The notes below the pieces were generated by a model. The model was not told the origin of the DNA, made no database searches, and worked only from the letters and a program-made list of their open reading frames with translations. Below, one piece after another: positions 26,461-34,500 of a DNA stretch of 55,316 nt. Within the stretch, counting starts at the first letter, position 1, and each line of letters starts with the position of its first letter. The DNA comes from Bacillota bacterium (lineage in GTDB: Bacteria > Bacillota > Clostridia > Peptostreptococcales > Anaerovoracaceae): assembly GCA_017405645.1 (NCBI GenBank), contig JAFQZZ010000035.1, positions 1 to 55,316 on the forward strand. The letters run 5' to 3'. The position numbers were made by a program, and so were the translations under genes.

Positions 26461-27579
26461 TTACGGAACGATCCGCCCCACGAACTGGGCCCAGAGCTTG
26501 TAAGACTTGGCGTAAAGGTGGATCCCGTCGAAGGAATGCCCCGCATCCATGGCGCCGGTATCATCCGCCACGCACCAGGTAGGATCGATGCATAAAATGT
26601 AGTTGGCCTTGGCCTGGCGCTCGATGATCTGGTTGTACTGGGCGATGGCCGGGTTATTGAAATATTTGTCCGTCTGGGAGCGGGCCGCCGTCACCGGGAT
26701 CAGCTTCTGGGCGATGATCATGGCGTTTGGCTGGGCCGCATGGATCTGGTCAATGATCTGGTCGTAATGCTTTTCAAAAGTGGTGGGGGTCTGCCAGCCC
26801 ACGTCGTTGAATCCCAAGATGATGTAGATCCGGGAATACTGCTTGCTCTGCAGTTTCTGGGCCAGCGTCACCACGTTGGCTGTCTTCTTTTCCGTGACGT
26901 TTCCCTGGTCATCCGTCACCTGGGTGATGGTGTAGGTGCCGTCCGCCACGCTGCCGCCGGTCATCACCTTTCTCAGGGTCAGCCCGTTCTCACAGAAATA
27001 GTCCGCCCCCGAGATCCCGGCTGCCGCCTGGATCCCCTGGGTCCGGGAATCGCCGATGAGAAGGGCGTTCTGGTAGACATCGTAGACGCCCCGTTCCTTC
27101 AGGGGCACCAGGGAAGTCTGTTTCTCGGGATAGTTGGGGTTCCAGATATTCACCGTCAGGGTCTCCTGATCCCAGGACACGCTGCCGCCCAGGGCTTCCA
27201 CCACGAAGCGGATAGGCAGGTAGGTCCGGCCGGAGCGGACCACCGACACGGTGTCCATGGTCTGGATCTGTCCGTTGGCCGACAGGAAATTCTGGTTGAC
27301 GGGCAGCTTGACGGTCACGCCCTGGTACTGGACGATGGCCGTCCGGGCGTCCGCATCCCAGTCCACGTAAGCCCCGTAGGCTTCCATGGCTGCCCGGAGG
27401 GGCACCTGGGTCCGCCAGTTATTATCCACATAAGGCAGTCCGTAGCCTTCCTGGAAAGCCACTTCGCTGCCGTTGATCGTCACATGAATGACGTCCGCCT
27501 GCTGCGCAGAGACGGTCAGGACCGCGCTTAAAGACAGGAGCATTGCCAGGGCGATCCACAGGATTATTCTCTTTTTCAT
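26461..27579 (-). CDS. Secreted copper-amine-oxidase-N domain plus SGNH/GDSL hydrolase
   Basis: A 372-residue exported protein. A signal peptide (1-25) precedes a copper-amine-oxidase N-terminal-like domain (about 30-150; VPLRAAMEAYGAYVDWDADA and YLPIRFVVEALGGSVSWDQE are the two repeated halves), which in Clostridia is a wall- or ligand-binding module and not an oxidase. An SGNH hydrolase follows: LLIGDSRTQG carries the nucleophile Ser, GFNDVGW the oxyanion Asn, and SFDGIHLYAKS the Asp-x-x-His pair. The likely role is esterase action on cell-wall polymers or glycans; the substrate is unknown. ATG 27579 is preferred (AAGGGAG upstream); a GTG 12 nt earlier overlaps the ribosome site. Confidence 0.8.
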   Translation of the reverse strand: MKKRIILWIALAMLLSLSAVLTVSAQQADVIHVTINGSEVAFQEGYGLPYVDNNWRTQVPLRAAMEAYGAYVDWDADARTAIVQYQGVTVKLPVNQNFLSANGQIQTMDTVSVVRSGRTYLPIRFVVEALGGSVSWDQETLTVNIWNPNYPEKQTSLVPLKERGVYDVYQNALLIGDSRTQGIQAAAGISGADYFCENGLTLRKVMTGGSVADGTYTITQVTDDQGNVTEKKTANVVTLAQKLQSKQYSRIYIILGFNDVGWQTPTTFEKHYDQIIDQIHAAQPNAMIIAQKLIPVTAARSQTDKYFNNPAIAQYNQIIERQAKANYILCIDPTWCVADDTGAMDAGHSFDGIHLYAKSYKLWAQFVGRIVP

Positions 27580-27626
27580 CGTTTTTCTCACTCCCTTGCC
27601 TGTTTTCGCAGGAAATCACTGGTACC

Positions 27627-27635
27627 ATTTTACCA
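27627..27635 (-). promoter_or_regulatory. Extended -10 for the SGNH hydrolase gene
   Basis: TGG plus TAAAAT on the minus strand, about 50 nt before the start. A TTGACA lies only 7 nt upstream of it and is too close to act as its -35. Confidence 0.4.
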
Positions 27636-27800
27636 TACTTGTCAAGAAACAGGCGAAATGTCACGAAAAGTTCACCGGGATTTAAAGTAATCTTAAGGTT
27701 CGGGCCGTATAGTTAAGACATCAAGAGAAAAACAAAGCGAACCACACAAAAGTGTTTTTCATAAATTCCTTCTTAAAACAAAATTGCAACAACCAAAAAG

Positions 27801-27834
27801 ATCACCCGCTCCAAACCCCCTCGGAGCGGGTGAT
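27801..27834. terminator. Terminator of the membrane protein-HAD-lipoprotein operon
   Basis: A perfect 12-bp stem ATCACCCGCTCC/GGAGCGGGTGAT with T runs on both strands (five on the minus, seven on the plus). It lies 14 nt past the lipoprotein stop. Its stem shares CACCCGCTCC with the abrB terminator. Confidence 0.85.
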
Positions 27835-27847
27835 TTTTTTATTGTTT

Positions 27848-28318
27848 TTATTTAGCGCTCTCTTCGGTCTCGTTGACTTCGCCTTTGGTGATGTCGATCA
27901 TCCCGTCCCAGTAATCCTGGGCGCCGGTGATGAATTTCACCTTGCCGCTCTTCTTGTCCACCCGGTAGATGTTGACATAACCGCCGGCGGCTTCCCCTTC
28001 ATAGTATTCCAGACAGGGGATGGACACCAGGTAGGCGTCGGCGTTCTGGTCCAGGATCTCGGCGTCATCGATTTCCAGCACCATTCCCTCTTCCTGCTCT
28101 TCGATGGCGGTCTCCAGGGCGTAGTCCGTGGCCAGCCGGATGGCTTCCATTTCCTCCAGGTCCGGAACATCTTCTTCCGTGGCCGGGTCCACTTCCACCT
28201 CCTGTTCCGCCGCGGGTTCACCGGACGGTTCCGGTTCATCGCTGCCGCCGCTGCCGCAGGCGCACATCGTGAACATCAGCATCCCGCACAGAAGGATAGC
28301 CAGCATTTTTTTCATCAT
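27848..28318 (-). CDS. Small lipoprotein of unknown function
   Basis: A 156-residue exported protein with a lipoprotein signal. The hydrophobic stretch MLAILLCGMLMFTMCACGSG ends in a lipobox whose lipidated Cys is most likely the second one (MCAC). A Gly/Ser and Glu/Pro-rich acidic spacer follows, then a compact domain from about 55 to 145 (RLATDYALETAIEEQEEGMV, YVNIYRVDKKSGKVKFITGA) with a PepSY-like look, though no family can be named. The start is coupled to the HAD gene (the stop lies between overlapping ATGATG), with GGAGGAG 7 nt upstream. It is the last gene of its operon. Confidence 0.78.
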   Translation of the reverse strand: MMKKMLAILLCGMLMFTMCACGSGGSDEPEPSGEPAAEQEVEVDPATEEDVPDLEEMEAIRLATDYALETAIEEQEEGMVLEIDDAEILDQNADAYLVSIPCLEYYEGEAAGGYVNIYRVDKKSGKVKFITGAQDYWDGMIDITKGEVNETEESAK

Positions 28319-29121
28319 TTCTCTTCTCCTCCCAATACAAATTTTTTCACGGCTTCGTTGAAGCCTTCACTGCGTTCGCCCCGGCACACATAGGTGGCGG
28401 CCGCTTTCAGTTCCGGCACGGAGTTGGCCACCGCCACCGCCGTCCCGCTTTCCAACAGCAGGGGCAGGTCGTTGGTATTGTCTCCGCAGCCCATAACTTC
28501 CTCTTTGGACAGCCCCAGGATCTCCCGCAGCCGTTTCAGGGCGCTGCCCTTGTCGCAGCCCTTGTTCATCACTTCCACCAGGTGGCTCTCCGACTGGGCG
28601 AAATAGGCCCTCCGGCCGTACAGGGCTTCCAGCTTGGACTGGATCCCCGGGATCCGTTCGGGGGGAGCCGCCAACAGGATCTTCGGGGTCCCGAACAGTT
28701 CGATCTCCCGGAAGTCGCCCACCTCCCGGTATCCCGCATAGTCCAGGTCCGGGTCCGGGTGCCGGTCCAGCCGCAGTTTTTCCACCACGATTTCGTCTTT
28801 ATCATATAACTGAACATACAGGTCGCTCTCCCGAGCAAAGGCCAGGATGTCCCTCACCAGGTCCGGGGCCAGGCAGTCCATGAAATAGGGCTCGCCGGTG
28901 GCGGTGTCGATAACCGCCGCCCCGTTGTAGCAGATGGCGGGGGAGGGCTGTCCCAGCTGGTCCGCAATGGCCTTGGCGGAAGCGAAGGAGCGCCCGGTGG
29001 CCACCGCCACCTTCACGCCTTTCTCCGCCGCCCGCTCCAGCAGGCGCACCGTTTCCTCCGGCACCTTGCTTTCCTTATTCAGCAATGTATTGTCCAGATC
29101 CGTTGCGATCAGTCTGATCAT
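28315..29121 (-). CDS. Cof-type HAD-IIB family sugar-phosphate phosphatase
   Basis: A 268-residue cytosolic phosphatase of the Cof/YidA group. Motif I is ATDLDNTLLN with the nucleophile Asp, motif II is AVATGRSFA, the conserved Lys lies in the later KGSALKRL, and motif IV is GCGDNTNDLPLLL. A C2B-type cap lies between about 85 and 195. Substrates in this family are broad (sugar phosphates, flavin and pyridoxal phosphates). Its start overlaps the upstream membrane-protein stop (ATGA) and its stop overlaps the lipoprotein start, so the three form one operon. Confidence 0.92.
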   Translation of the reverse strand: MIRLIATDLDNTLLNKESKVPEETVRLLERAAEKGVKVAVATGRSFASAKAIADQLGQPSPAICYNGAAVIDTATGEPYFMDCLAPDLVRDILAFARESDLYVQLYDKDEIVVEKLRLDRHPDPDLDYAGYREVGDFREIELFGTPKILLAAPPERIPGIQSKLEALYGRRAYFAQSESHLVEVMNKGCDKGSALKRLREILGLSKEEVMGCGDNTNDLPLLLESGTAVAVANSVPELKAAATYVCRGERSEGFNEAVKKFVLGGEEK

Positions 29122-30116
29122 TTCTCTTCCTCTTTTTGCTTGTCCTGCCGGTCTTCATCGGCCACATAGCGCTTCTTGTCGTTCACCTGCATCACCGCGA
29201 ACACCGCGCCCGTCAGGATCACCGTAAAGATCAGGGCTATCCAGGAATCGGAGGGCAGGGCAGAGGCCGCATCCCGTCCGTTCACGAACAGCAGGAACTT
29301 CATGCTCACCTGCCACAGCACCAGGGCCACCAGGGAGAAGAACATGGCGAAGTCGATGATGTAAAACAGGTTCCCGGTCCTCACCCTGGGGATCGGTGCG
29401 ATCTTCCAGTAGGGCCGGCGCAGTTTTTTCCCGCCTTTGTTGTACTGCCTCAGTTCCCGCATCAGTCCCGGCAGGTTCTCCACGTTTTTGTGCTCCGCCA
29501 GGGACTTCAGCTCCCCGTCCACCGGGTTGTTGATCCGGAAGCTGTACAGGGGCAGCACGTCCAGCACGCCGCCTTCTGCGCTCTCGTCGTCGAAATCCGA
29601 GGGCATGGCTTCGATCTCCAGATACTCCTTGAAGTCCTTGTGGCTGCGCTTCAGTTCCTTGATGACGTTGTCGTCGATCCGCCGGCTGTCGTCCACGCCG
29701 AAGACACTCCTGTGCAACAGGTAATAGCACCCCTTGGCATAGGTCATGTGCCGGTCGAAAGCGTTGGACCACCGCTCGTTCAGAGTCCAGGCGATGAGGC
29801 TGAAGAAGATCAGTCCCGCCTCCACAAAGATCGTGACCCAGGAATCGTAGCGCACGCTCCCGTCGCTGAAGATCCAGGCCAGGACGCCGATGTAGAACGC
29901 GATGAACACCGTGTGGAACTGCATCCGCTCGTTTTCCACGTGGCGGGCGTGCTCCAGGTTCTGCTCCATGACCATGGAGGTGAATTCGTATTTCCGGTCG
30001 TCGTCCCCCGTCCAGTTTTCCCGCACCGGGGAGCCTTCGCTCCAGGCGTAGCGGATGTCGCTGTCCTTCAGGGGCGCCTCTTCCGGGTCAAAAGAAGTCT
30101 GATACTCTTCCTGCAT
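29118..30116 (-). CDS. Four-helix membrane protein of unknown function
   Basis: 332 residues. A polar N-terminus with a possible helix (TSMVMEQNLEHARHVENERM) is followed by a helical hairpin (about 68-110: HTVFIAFYIGVLAWIF and a second helix), a soluble charged region to about 245, and a second helical hairpin (LFYIIDFAMFFSLVALVLW, then SWIALIFTVILTGAVFAVM). The tail is acidic and basic mixed. The arrangement recalls the RipA-type octameric membrane proteins, but the match is by impression only. It heads a three-gene operon with its own promoter. A decayed fragment of a paralogue lies upstream at 30640-30698. Confidence 0.72.
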   Translation of the reverse strand: MQEEYQTSFDPEEAPLKDSDIRYAWSEGSPVRENWTGDDDRKYEFTSMVMEQNLEHARHVENERMQFHTVFIAFYIGVLAWIFSDGSVRYDSWVTIFVEAGLIFFSLIAWTLNERWSNAFDRHMTYAKGCYYLLHRSVFGVDDSRRIDDNVIKELKRSHKDFKEYLEIEAMPSDFDDESAEGGVLDVLPLYSFRINNPVDGELKSLAEHKNVENLPGLMRELRQYNKGGKKLRRPYWKIAPIPRVRTGNLFYIIDFAMFFSLVALVLWQVSMKFLLFVNGRDAASALPSDSWIALIFTVILTGAVFAVMQVNDKKRYVADEDRQDKQKEEEK

Positions 30117-30149
30117 GAGTCCGCTCCTTTCCGTTCATTTCTATACTCC

Positions 30150-30178
30150 ATCCTATTCGATTCCGGGCGGATTGTCAA
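30150..30178 (-). promoter_or_regulatory. Promoter of the membrane protein-HAD-lipoprotein operon
   Basis: A consensus TTGACA (30178-30173), 17 nt, then TAGGAT (30155-30150) on the minus strand, 34 nt before the start at 30116. Confidence 0.6.
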
Positions 30179-30197
30179 TGTCGGCAAAAAGAAGAAA

Positions 30198-30230
30198 AAG
30201 GATGTACAAACGCTGTGTTCGCACATCCTT
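30198..30230 (-). terminator. Terminator of the 50-residue membrane peptide gene
   Basis: Arms AAGGATGT (30198-30205) and ACATCCTT (30223-30230). On the minus strand the hairpin runs into a T-rich tract (complement of 30187-30197). Confidence 0.65.
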
Positions 30231-30317
30231 CTTACTTGTTTCGGTTATGATCTGAATCCATGTTTTGGGTTCCTCTCCTGTTCGCTTTGCTTTAACGGTT
30301 CGAATCCTTTTTCCGGA

Positions 30318-30470
30318 TTAGAAAACCTGAGCTAAAACGATCAGTGCAAATACCAGGGAGCCGAGTACGCTGCAGTTTGCGATCATTCTTTCCTCAACTG
30401 CGGAAATTGCGCTGTTTTCCTGGATGTATTCCTTCAGTGTTCCTTTGTTTTTCAGTACGATTGCAGACAT
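30318..30470 (-). CDS. 50-residue single-helix membrane peptide
   Basis: A short gene supported by context more than by family. It has AAGGAGG 8 nt before an ATG, its own promoter (30557-30585), a terminator after it (30198-30230) and a clean frame. The product has a charged, amphipathic N-terminal part (KNKGTLKEYIQENSAISAVE) and a C-terminal hydrophobic helix (VLGSLVFALIVLAQVF) ending the protein, so it is probably tail-anchored with the N-terminus in the cytosol. No known family was recognised; small regulator, toxin or assembly factor are all possible. Confidence 0.72.
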   Translation of the reverse strand: MSAIVLKNKGTLKEYIQENSAISAVEERMIANCSVLGSLVFALIVLAQVF

Positions 30471-30556
30471 TGTGTTTTCCTCCTTATTTCTTTTATTTTC
30501 TTTGATTATCTTTTTATTTTGGGTCCGGATGATTCCCTTTCCCTTTCGACATCTTC

Positions 30557-30585
30557 ACTATAACACCGGAATATAGAAAAGTAAA
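30557..30585 (-). promoter_or_regulatory. Promoter of the 50-residue membrane peptide gene
   Basis: TTTACT (30585-30580), 17 nt, then TATAGT (30562-30557) preceded by TGT (extended -10). The leader of about 80 nt before the start is AT-rich. Confidence 0.6.
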
Positions 30586-30639
30586 ACTCTTGTTTTTCAT
30601 CTTTAATATTAGTATTTTTCATATTTAAAAGATGTCCCT

Positions 30640-30698
30640 GTCAGAATCACCGTAAACGCCAGGGCGATCCAGGAATGGCAGCGCGTGCTCCCGTCGCT
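30640..30698 (-). pseudogene. Chimeric remnant of a paralogue of the 332-residue membrane protein
   Basis: Read on the minus strand this fragment encodes SDGS-R--SWIAL-FTVILTG. Its 30640-30676 part matches 29212-29248 (fourth helix of the membrane protein, SWIALIFTVILTG). Its 30669-30698 part matches 29838-29867 (before the second helix, SDGSVRYDSW). The two parts meet at the shared CCAGGAAT. This looks like a duplicated copy that lost the sequence between two short direct repeats. There is no ribosome site or usable frame around it. Confidence 0.6.
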
Positions 30699-30718
30699 CC
30701 GGGCATAGCGGAAACAAC

Positions 30719-30756
30719 AGCAAGCGGTGCAGTCCACCCGGACTGCACCGCTTGCT
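30719..30756 (-). terminator. Strong hairpin after the Lgt-like gene
   Basis: A perfect 17-bp stem starting AGCAAGCGGTGC with an ACCC loop, 23 nt past the stop. The T run is poor (CTGTTGTTT on the minus strand), so it may act as an mRNA-stabilising end or partial terminator. Confidence 0.6.
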
Positions 30757-30778
30757 ATTGTCTAACCAAAACTATTCT

Positions 30779-31474
30779 CTATGCTTCCTCTTTCGGCAGA
30801 TTCCGGCTGCTTTTTTTAATCATCATGAAATAGATTACCGCACCAATCACTGCCGCCAAGATCGCCCAGACATGGGATAAATGAAACGCAGAAGGCGTAT
30901 CCGCGACACGGAACCACTCCAGTATAAACCGCACAATCCCATACATCATCATCAGGAAGGGGAAAAATGTTCCTTTTACGTAGCCTTTCCGCTCCTTATA
31001 CATGAACCAGAAGATCATCAGGAGATAGAAGATGATCTCGGCCTGTCTCGTCGGATACCGCATCTCCGTCCCTGGAATCAGTGTTCCCAGACAACATCCA
31101 GATATCAGACAATTGCATCGCATAAAGATTAATGAAATGGATGCGTAAATCGCAAAGCAGTCAAGAAATCCACTTATTTTTAGTCGGGAAATTTTTGCGA
31201 CAAGCAACAGCAGCAACGGGCAGATCAAATAGACTCCTAGTACAGAAATTGGTCCGATTCTCGGAAACAGGACTCCTGAAATATACTGTTCGATGACCGC
31301 AAAAGCCAACGCAGAGAAGACGCTGGCAATAGAAAATGCAAAGCATACAGCCAGCACAGAGATCGGATTCTTCACCCCTATCCTCTCCCGGCGCACCCAA
31401 ACAAACGGATAACCGACCAAGAGGCCGCACAGCACGGCTAATAATTGAGTGTGGGTCTGAAAGAAATATACCAT
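30779..31474 (-). CDS. Lgt-like prolipoprotein diacylglyceryl transferase family protein
   Basis: A 231-residue protein with about seven membrane helices. Lgt hallmarks are recognisable but altered: the Lgt signature around RxGNFxNGE appears as RCNCLISGCCLGT, the YPTQL-E motif as RYPTRQAEIIF, and a late Arg-Glu pair as VRFILEWFR. The GCC-G variant is seen in an Lgt-related group of gut Firmicutes whose acceptor may not be lipoproteins. It is shorter than typical Lgt (260-290). It is monocistronic, with a good promoter and AGGAGAG before the ATG. It could modify lipoproteins or surface proteins made nearby; that is inference. Confidence 0.75.
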   Translation of the reverse strand: MVYFFQTHTQLLAVLCGLLVGYPFVWVRRERIGVKNPISVLAVCFAFSIASVFSALAFAVIEQYISGVLFPRIGPISVLGVYLICPLLLLLVAKISRLKISGFLDCFAIYASISLIFMRCNCLISGCCLGTLIPGTEMRYPTRQAEIIFYLLMIFWFMYKERKGYVKGTFFPFLMMMYGIVRFILEWFRVADTPSAFHLSHVWAILAAVIGAVIYFMMIKKSSRNLPKEEA

Positions 31475-31504
31475 TTTGTTCTCTCCTCACATTCGTTTTT
31501 CTCT

Positions 31505-31533
31505 ATTGTACCAAAGAGTTTCGTATAAGGCAA
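31505..31533 (-). promoter_or_regulatory. Promoter of the Lgt-like gene
   Basis: TTGCCT (31533-31528), 17 nt, then TACAAT (31510-31505) preceded by TGG on the minus strand, 31 nt before the start. It directly abuts the terminator hairpin of the giant gene. Confidence 0.6.
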
Positions 31534-31535
31534 AC

Positions 31536-31564
31536 TGCAGCGCAGCCAATCCGGCTGCGCTGCA
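31536..31564 (-). terminator. Terminator hairpin of the giant surface-protein gene
   Basis: A perfect 12-bp stem TGCAGCGCAGCC/GGCTGCGCTGCA with an AATCC loop, 30 nt past the stop. A smaller hairpin (TCGCC TGTA GGCGA) lies between. The following T run is weak. Confidence 0.55.
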
Positions 31565-31593
31565 TCCGTTTGTCGCCTGTAGGCGATTACCTG

Positions 31594-34500
31594 TTATTCG
31601 CTCAGAACGCTTTCGATGTATCTCACGATCACGGCTGCGATCTGGGCTCTGGTAGCGTTGTCCTGCGGTGCGAACCGGCCGTCATCATAACCGTTGATGA
31701 TGCCCTTGTCCACACAATACTGGACGCTGTCCACTGCGTAGTCCGAAATGGTATCCGTATCCGTGAAGGACAGGGATCCGCTGGCCTTGGTGTCGAGTTT
31801 CATCAGTTTCGCGAACCGGGTCAGGATTGCCGCCATTTGTTCACGGGTCACGTTGTCGTTCGGACCGAAGGTCTGTGCATCATAACCGTTGACCACACCG
31901 GTGGCTGCCGCCCAATCCACGTACTTGCCGTACCAGGAGTCGTAGTCGCAGTCGGTGAAGTTCTGCGCTGTCCCGCCGTTGATGGCGCCGAAGCTCCGTT
32001 CGTACAGCCGTCCGATGACGGTCACGTACATCGCTCTGGTGACCTTGCCTTCCGGATCGAAGAGGGTGTCGGTGACGCCCTGGAAGATCTCACGGTCGCC
32101 CACGAACTGGATGTATTCATCCGCCCAGTTGCCCGGCATATCCTCGAAGTACTTGTGGTTCTCCCGGAAGTGGACGTCCACACCCTTCGGAATGATGTAT
32201 TCGTTTTCGGTGAATTCGCCATCCCCGTTCAGGTCGTAGGAGAATCCGCTGTATACGATATTGCCTTTGTCATCCTTGTAGCAGGGCAGGCCGATCTCAG
32301 CTTCTCCTTCTTCGAAGACCGCCTTGATCAGGGTGTTGGCGTAGACCACGTATTCTTCACCGTTGGCGAACTTCACGCCGTTAACGGTGAGGGAGGCCAC
32401 CTTCTGGCCTTCGTCCGGAACAGCCTTGATGGTGAGCTTGCTACCCAGATCCACTTCGGCTCCGCTCTTGACTGCGTCGCCCTTGATGGTCACATCCACA
32501 TGGCCGCCGCCCTCGGTCTCGATCAGGACCGTGTAAGCAGCGTCCACATCGAGCGGTACATCCGGGTCATGGATGATGGTGGCAGGTGCATTGTATACCG
32601 CACTGGCTACAATGTCTTCCGAGCCGGCTACATACATGCCGCTCTTATCTGCCTCCGCACCGATGACGGTAAACTTATCCAGCGTGTAGCCACTGCTCGT
32701 CGGCTTATGGGTGAACTTGATCTTGTCACCTGTTTTCACATAATCGCCGTTCTCCAGTTTCGTCCCATCGGCCAGTTCCGCCGTAAGTGTACAGTTGACG
32801 GTCAGCATCGATACTTTGACGCCATCTTTCACGCCCGGTACATCGCCGGTGTATTCGCAGATCGCGATGGCTTCCACATCTTCCTGATCCGCTTCATAGT
32901 AGCTGCTGGGGCTCATGGACTGTCCGTTGACGGTCAGGCTTTCCAGGGAGTAGTTATCGTTCTTCGGCTTCACCACGAACTTGATCTGGGAGCCGGCGGG
33001 TACATATTCGCCGTTGCCGATGGATTCGCCTTCCGGCATCAGCTGCGCGTCTACTGTCCCGTAGACTGCGATCCATGTCACCTTGTCCTCCGCCCGGGTG
33101 AATTCGCAGTACACATTATTGCCCCGCTCTTCATCCACTATGAAGTAGTCTCCCGTCAGGTCTGTCCCGCCTACGGTGATGCTTTCCAACATGTAATGGG
33201 GGTCAGGCGTCTTCACTACGTACAGCTTGCTGCCGATGGGTACGGAAGCGCCATAGGCCACTTCCTTGGCCTGGCCATCCAGGACCTTCAGTTTCCCGTT
33301 CATCGGGCTGTTGTAGGTCACGGCCCTCATCGTATCGGAGAAGGATGCGATGATCTCGATGCCCTGATCCAGGGTCAGCGTCCTGGATCCCTCTGTCACT
33401 TCCTCGCCGGCTACCAGGAATTCGTCTACCGCACAGCCCTCGGAGGCGGCTGCCGCGATGGTCAGTTCGCTTCCTGCTTTCAGCCAGTATTCGCCCGGTG
33501 CATATCTCCTGTTATTGATGGTCACATTCCCGCGGCCCCTTCCCAGGGTCGTGATGGTGACCGGATATTCAGACTGTTCGAAGTCTGCTTCGATGGAGAT
33601 CTCCTCCATTTCATCCGTCAGCGTCAGCGTTCCGGCAGCTTCGCTGTCTTCACCGTTCACTTTCACGGCTGCACTGTAATGTTCCTTCGGTCCCGCTTCA
33701 TATGTGATCTCGGTCCCGCTGAGGATGGATGCGCCGTTCGTGTACTGGATGTGTTCCGCTTCATTCGTGACGGTCAGTGTGCCGTTGTCCCCGCAGCTCA
33801 GGTACAGGGTGACGTATACGTCGTCCCCTTTCTGTTCATCGAAGGGGCTTTCCAGTCCACTGAAGTCCAGGTCGCCGTCGATGCCCTCGATCCGGAGGAT
33901 GGTGCCTTCCGCCGACTGCTTGAAGGAGAAGGTCGCCTTGGATCCCGCATCCGACAGGATCGCCGTCGCGCCCTCGCTGAGTCTGGCGGTATTGACGACA
34001 TAGCCCGCTTCCGGTTTGAAGGTGATCTCTATTGGCGTATTCGGAACGACCATGACTTCCTGCGGATCTGCGCCTTCGACTTCGTAGTTGAATCCGTTCT
34101 CCGCCCCGAAGCCCGTGATCGCCACGGTCCCGACTGTCTTGTCTGTCTCGACAGGCTCTTCGCCGGACTCATCGATCTCTTTTACGGTGTAATCCTCATG
34201 GCCTGTCACTTCAAACATCACCAGTTCCTCAAAGGCTGCCCGGATCTCGGTGTCTTCGGTCAGCGCTTCGATCGTATAGGTGAATCTCACTGCATCCGGA
34301 TCTTTCACCAGGTCTGCCGTGCAGTCCTTTCCGTTCACGGTGAAACTGGAGGGGATCTGCCCGCTGCCCGGGATGACGGTCACGACTACTTCCGTTCCGC
34401 TGCGGAGGGTCTTGGTGCCGTCTTCCGGTGTCATGCTTCCGTCTTCCAGTACGCTGCCGTCCGGGAGCGTCAGGTTATATGCCGCTGTCAGCGTATCCTC

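Larger units (their letters stand above)
30117..30778. other. 662-nt interval without a long gene
   Basis: The interval is not empty. From left to right on the plus strand it holds a promoter for the leftward operon (30150-30178), a terminator (30198-30230), the 50-residue peptide gene (30318-30470), its promoter (30557-30585), an AT-rich stretch (30586-30635), a gene remnant (30640-30698) and a strong hairpin (30719-30756). Confidence 0.7.

Noticed and set aside
26461..27579. A true copper amine oxidase
   Set aside because: Only the N-terminal accessory-type domain is present; the topaquinone catalytic domain and its copper histidines are absent, and an SGNH hydrolase follows instead.
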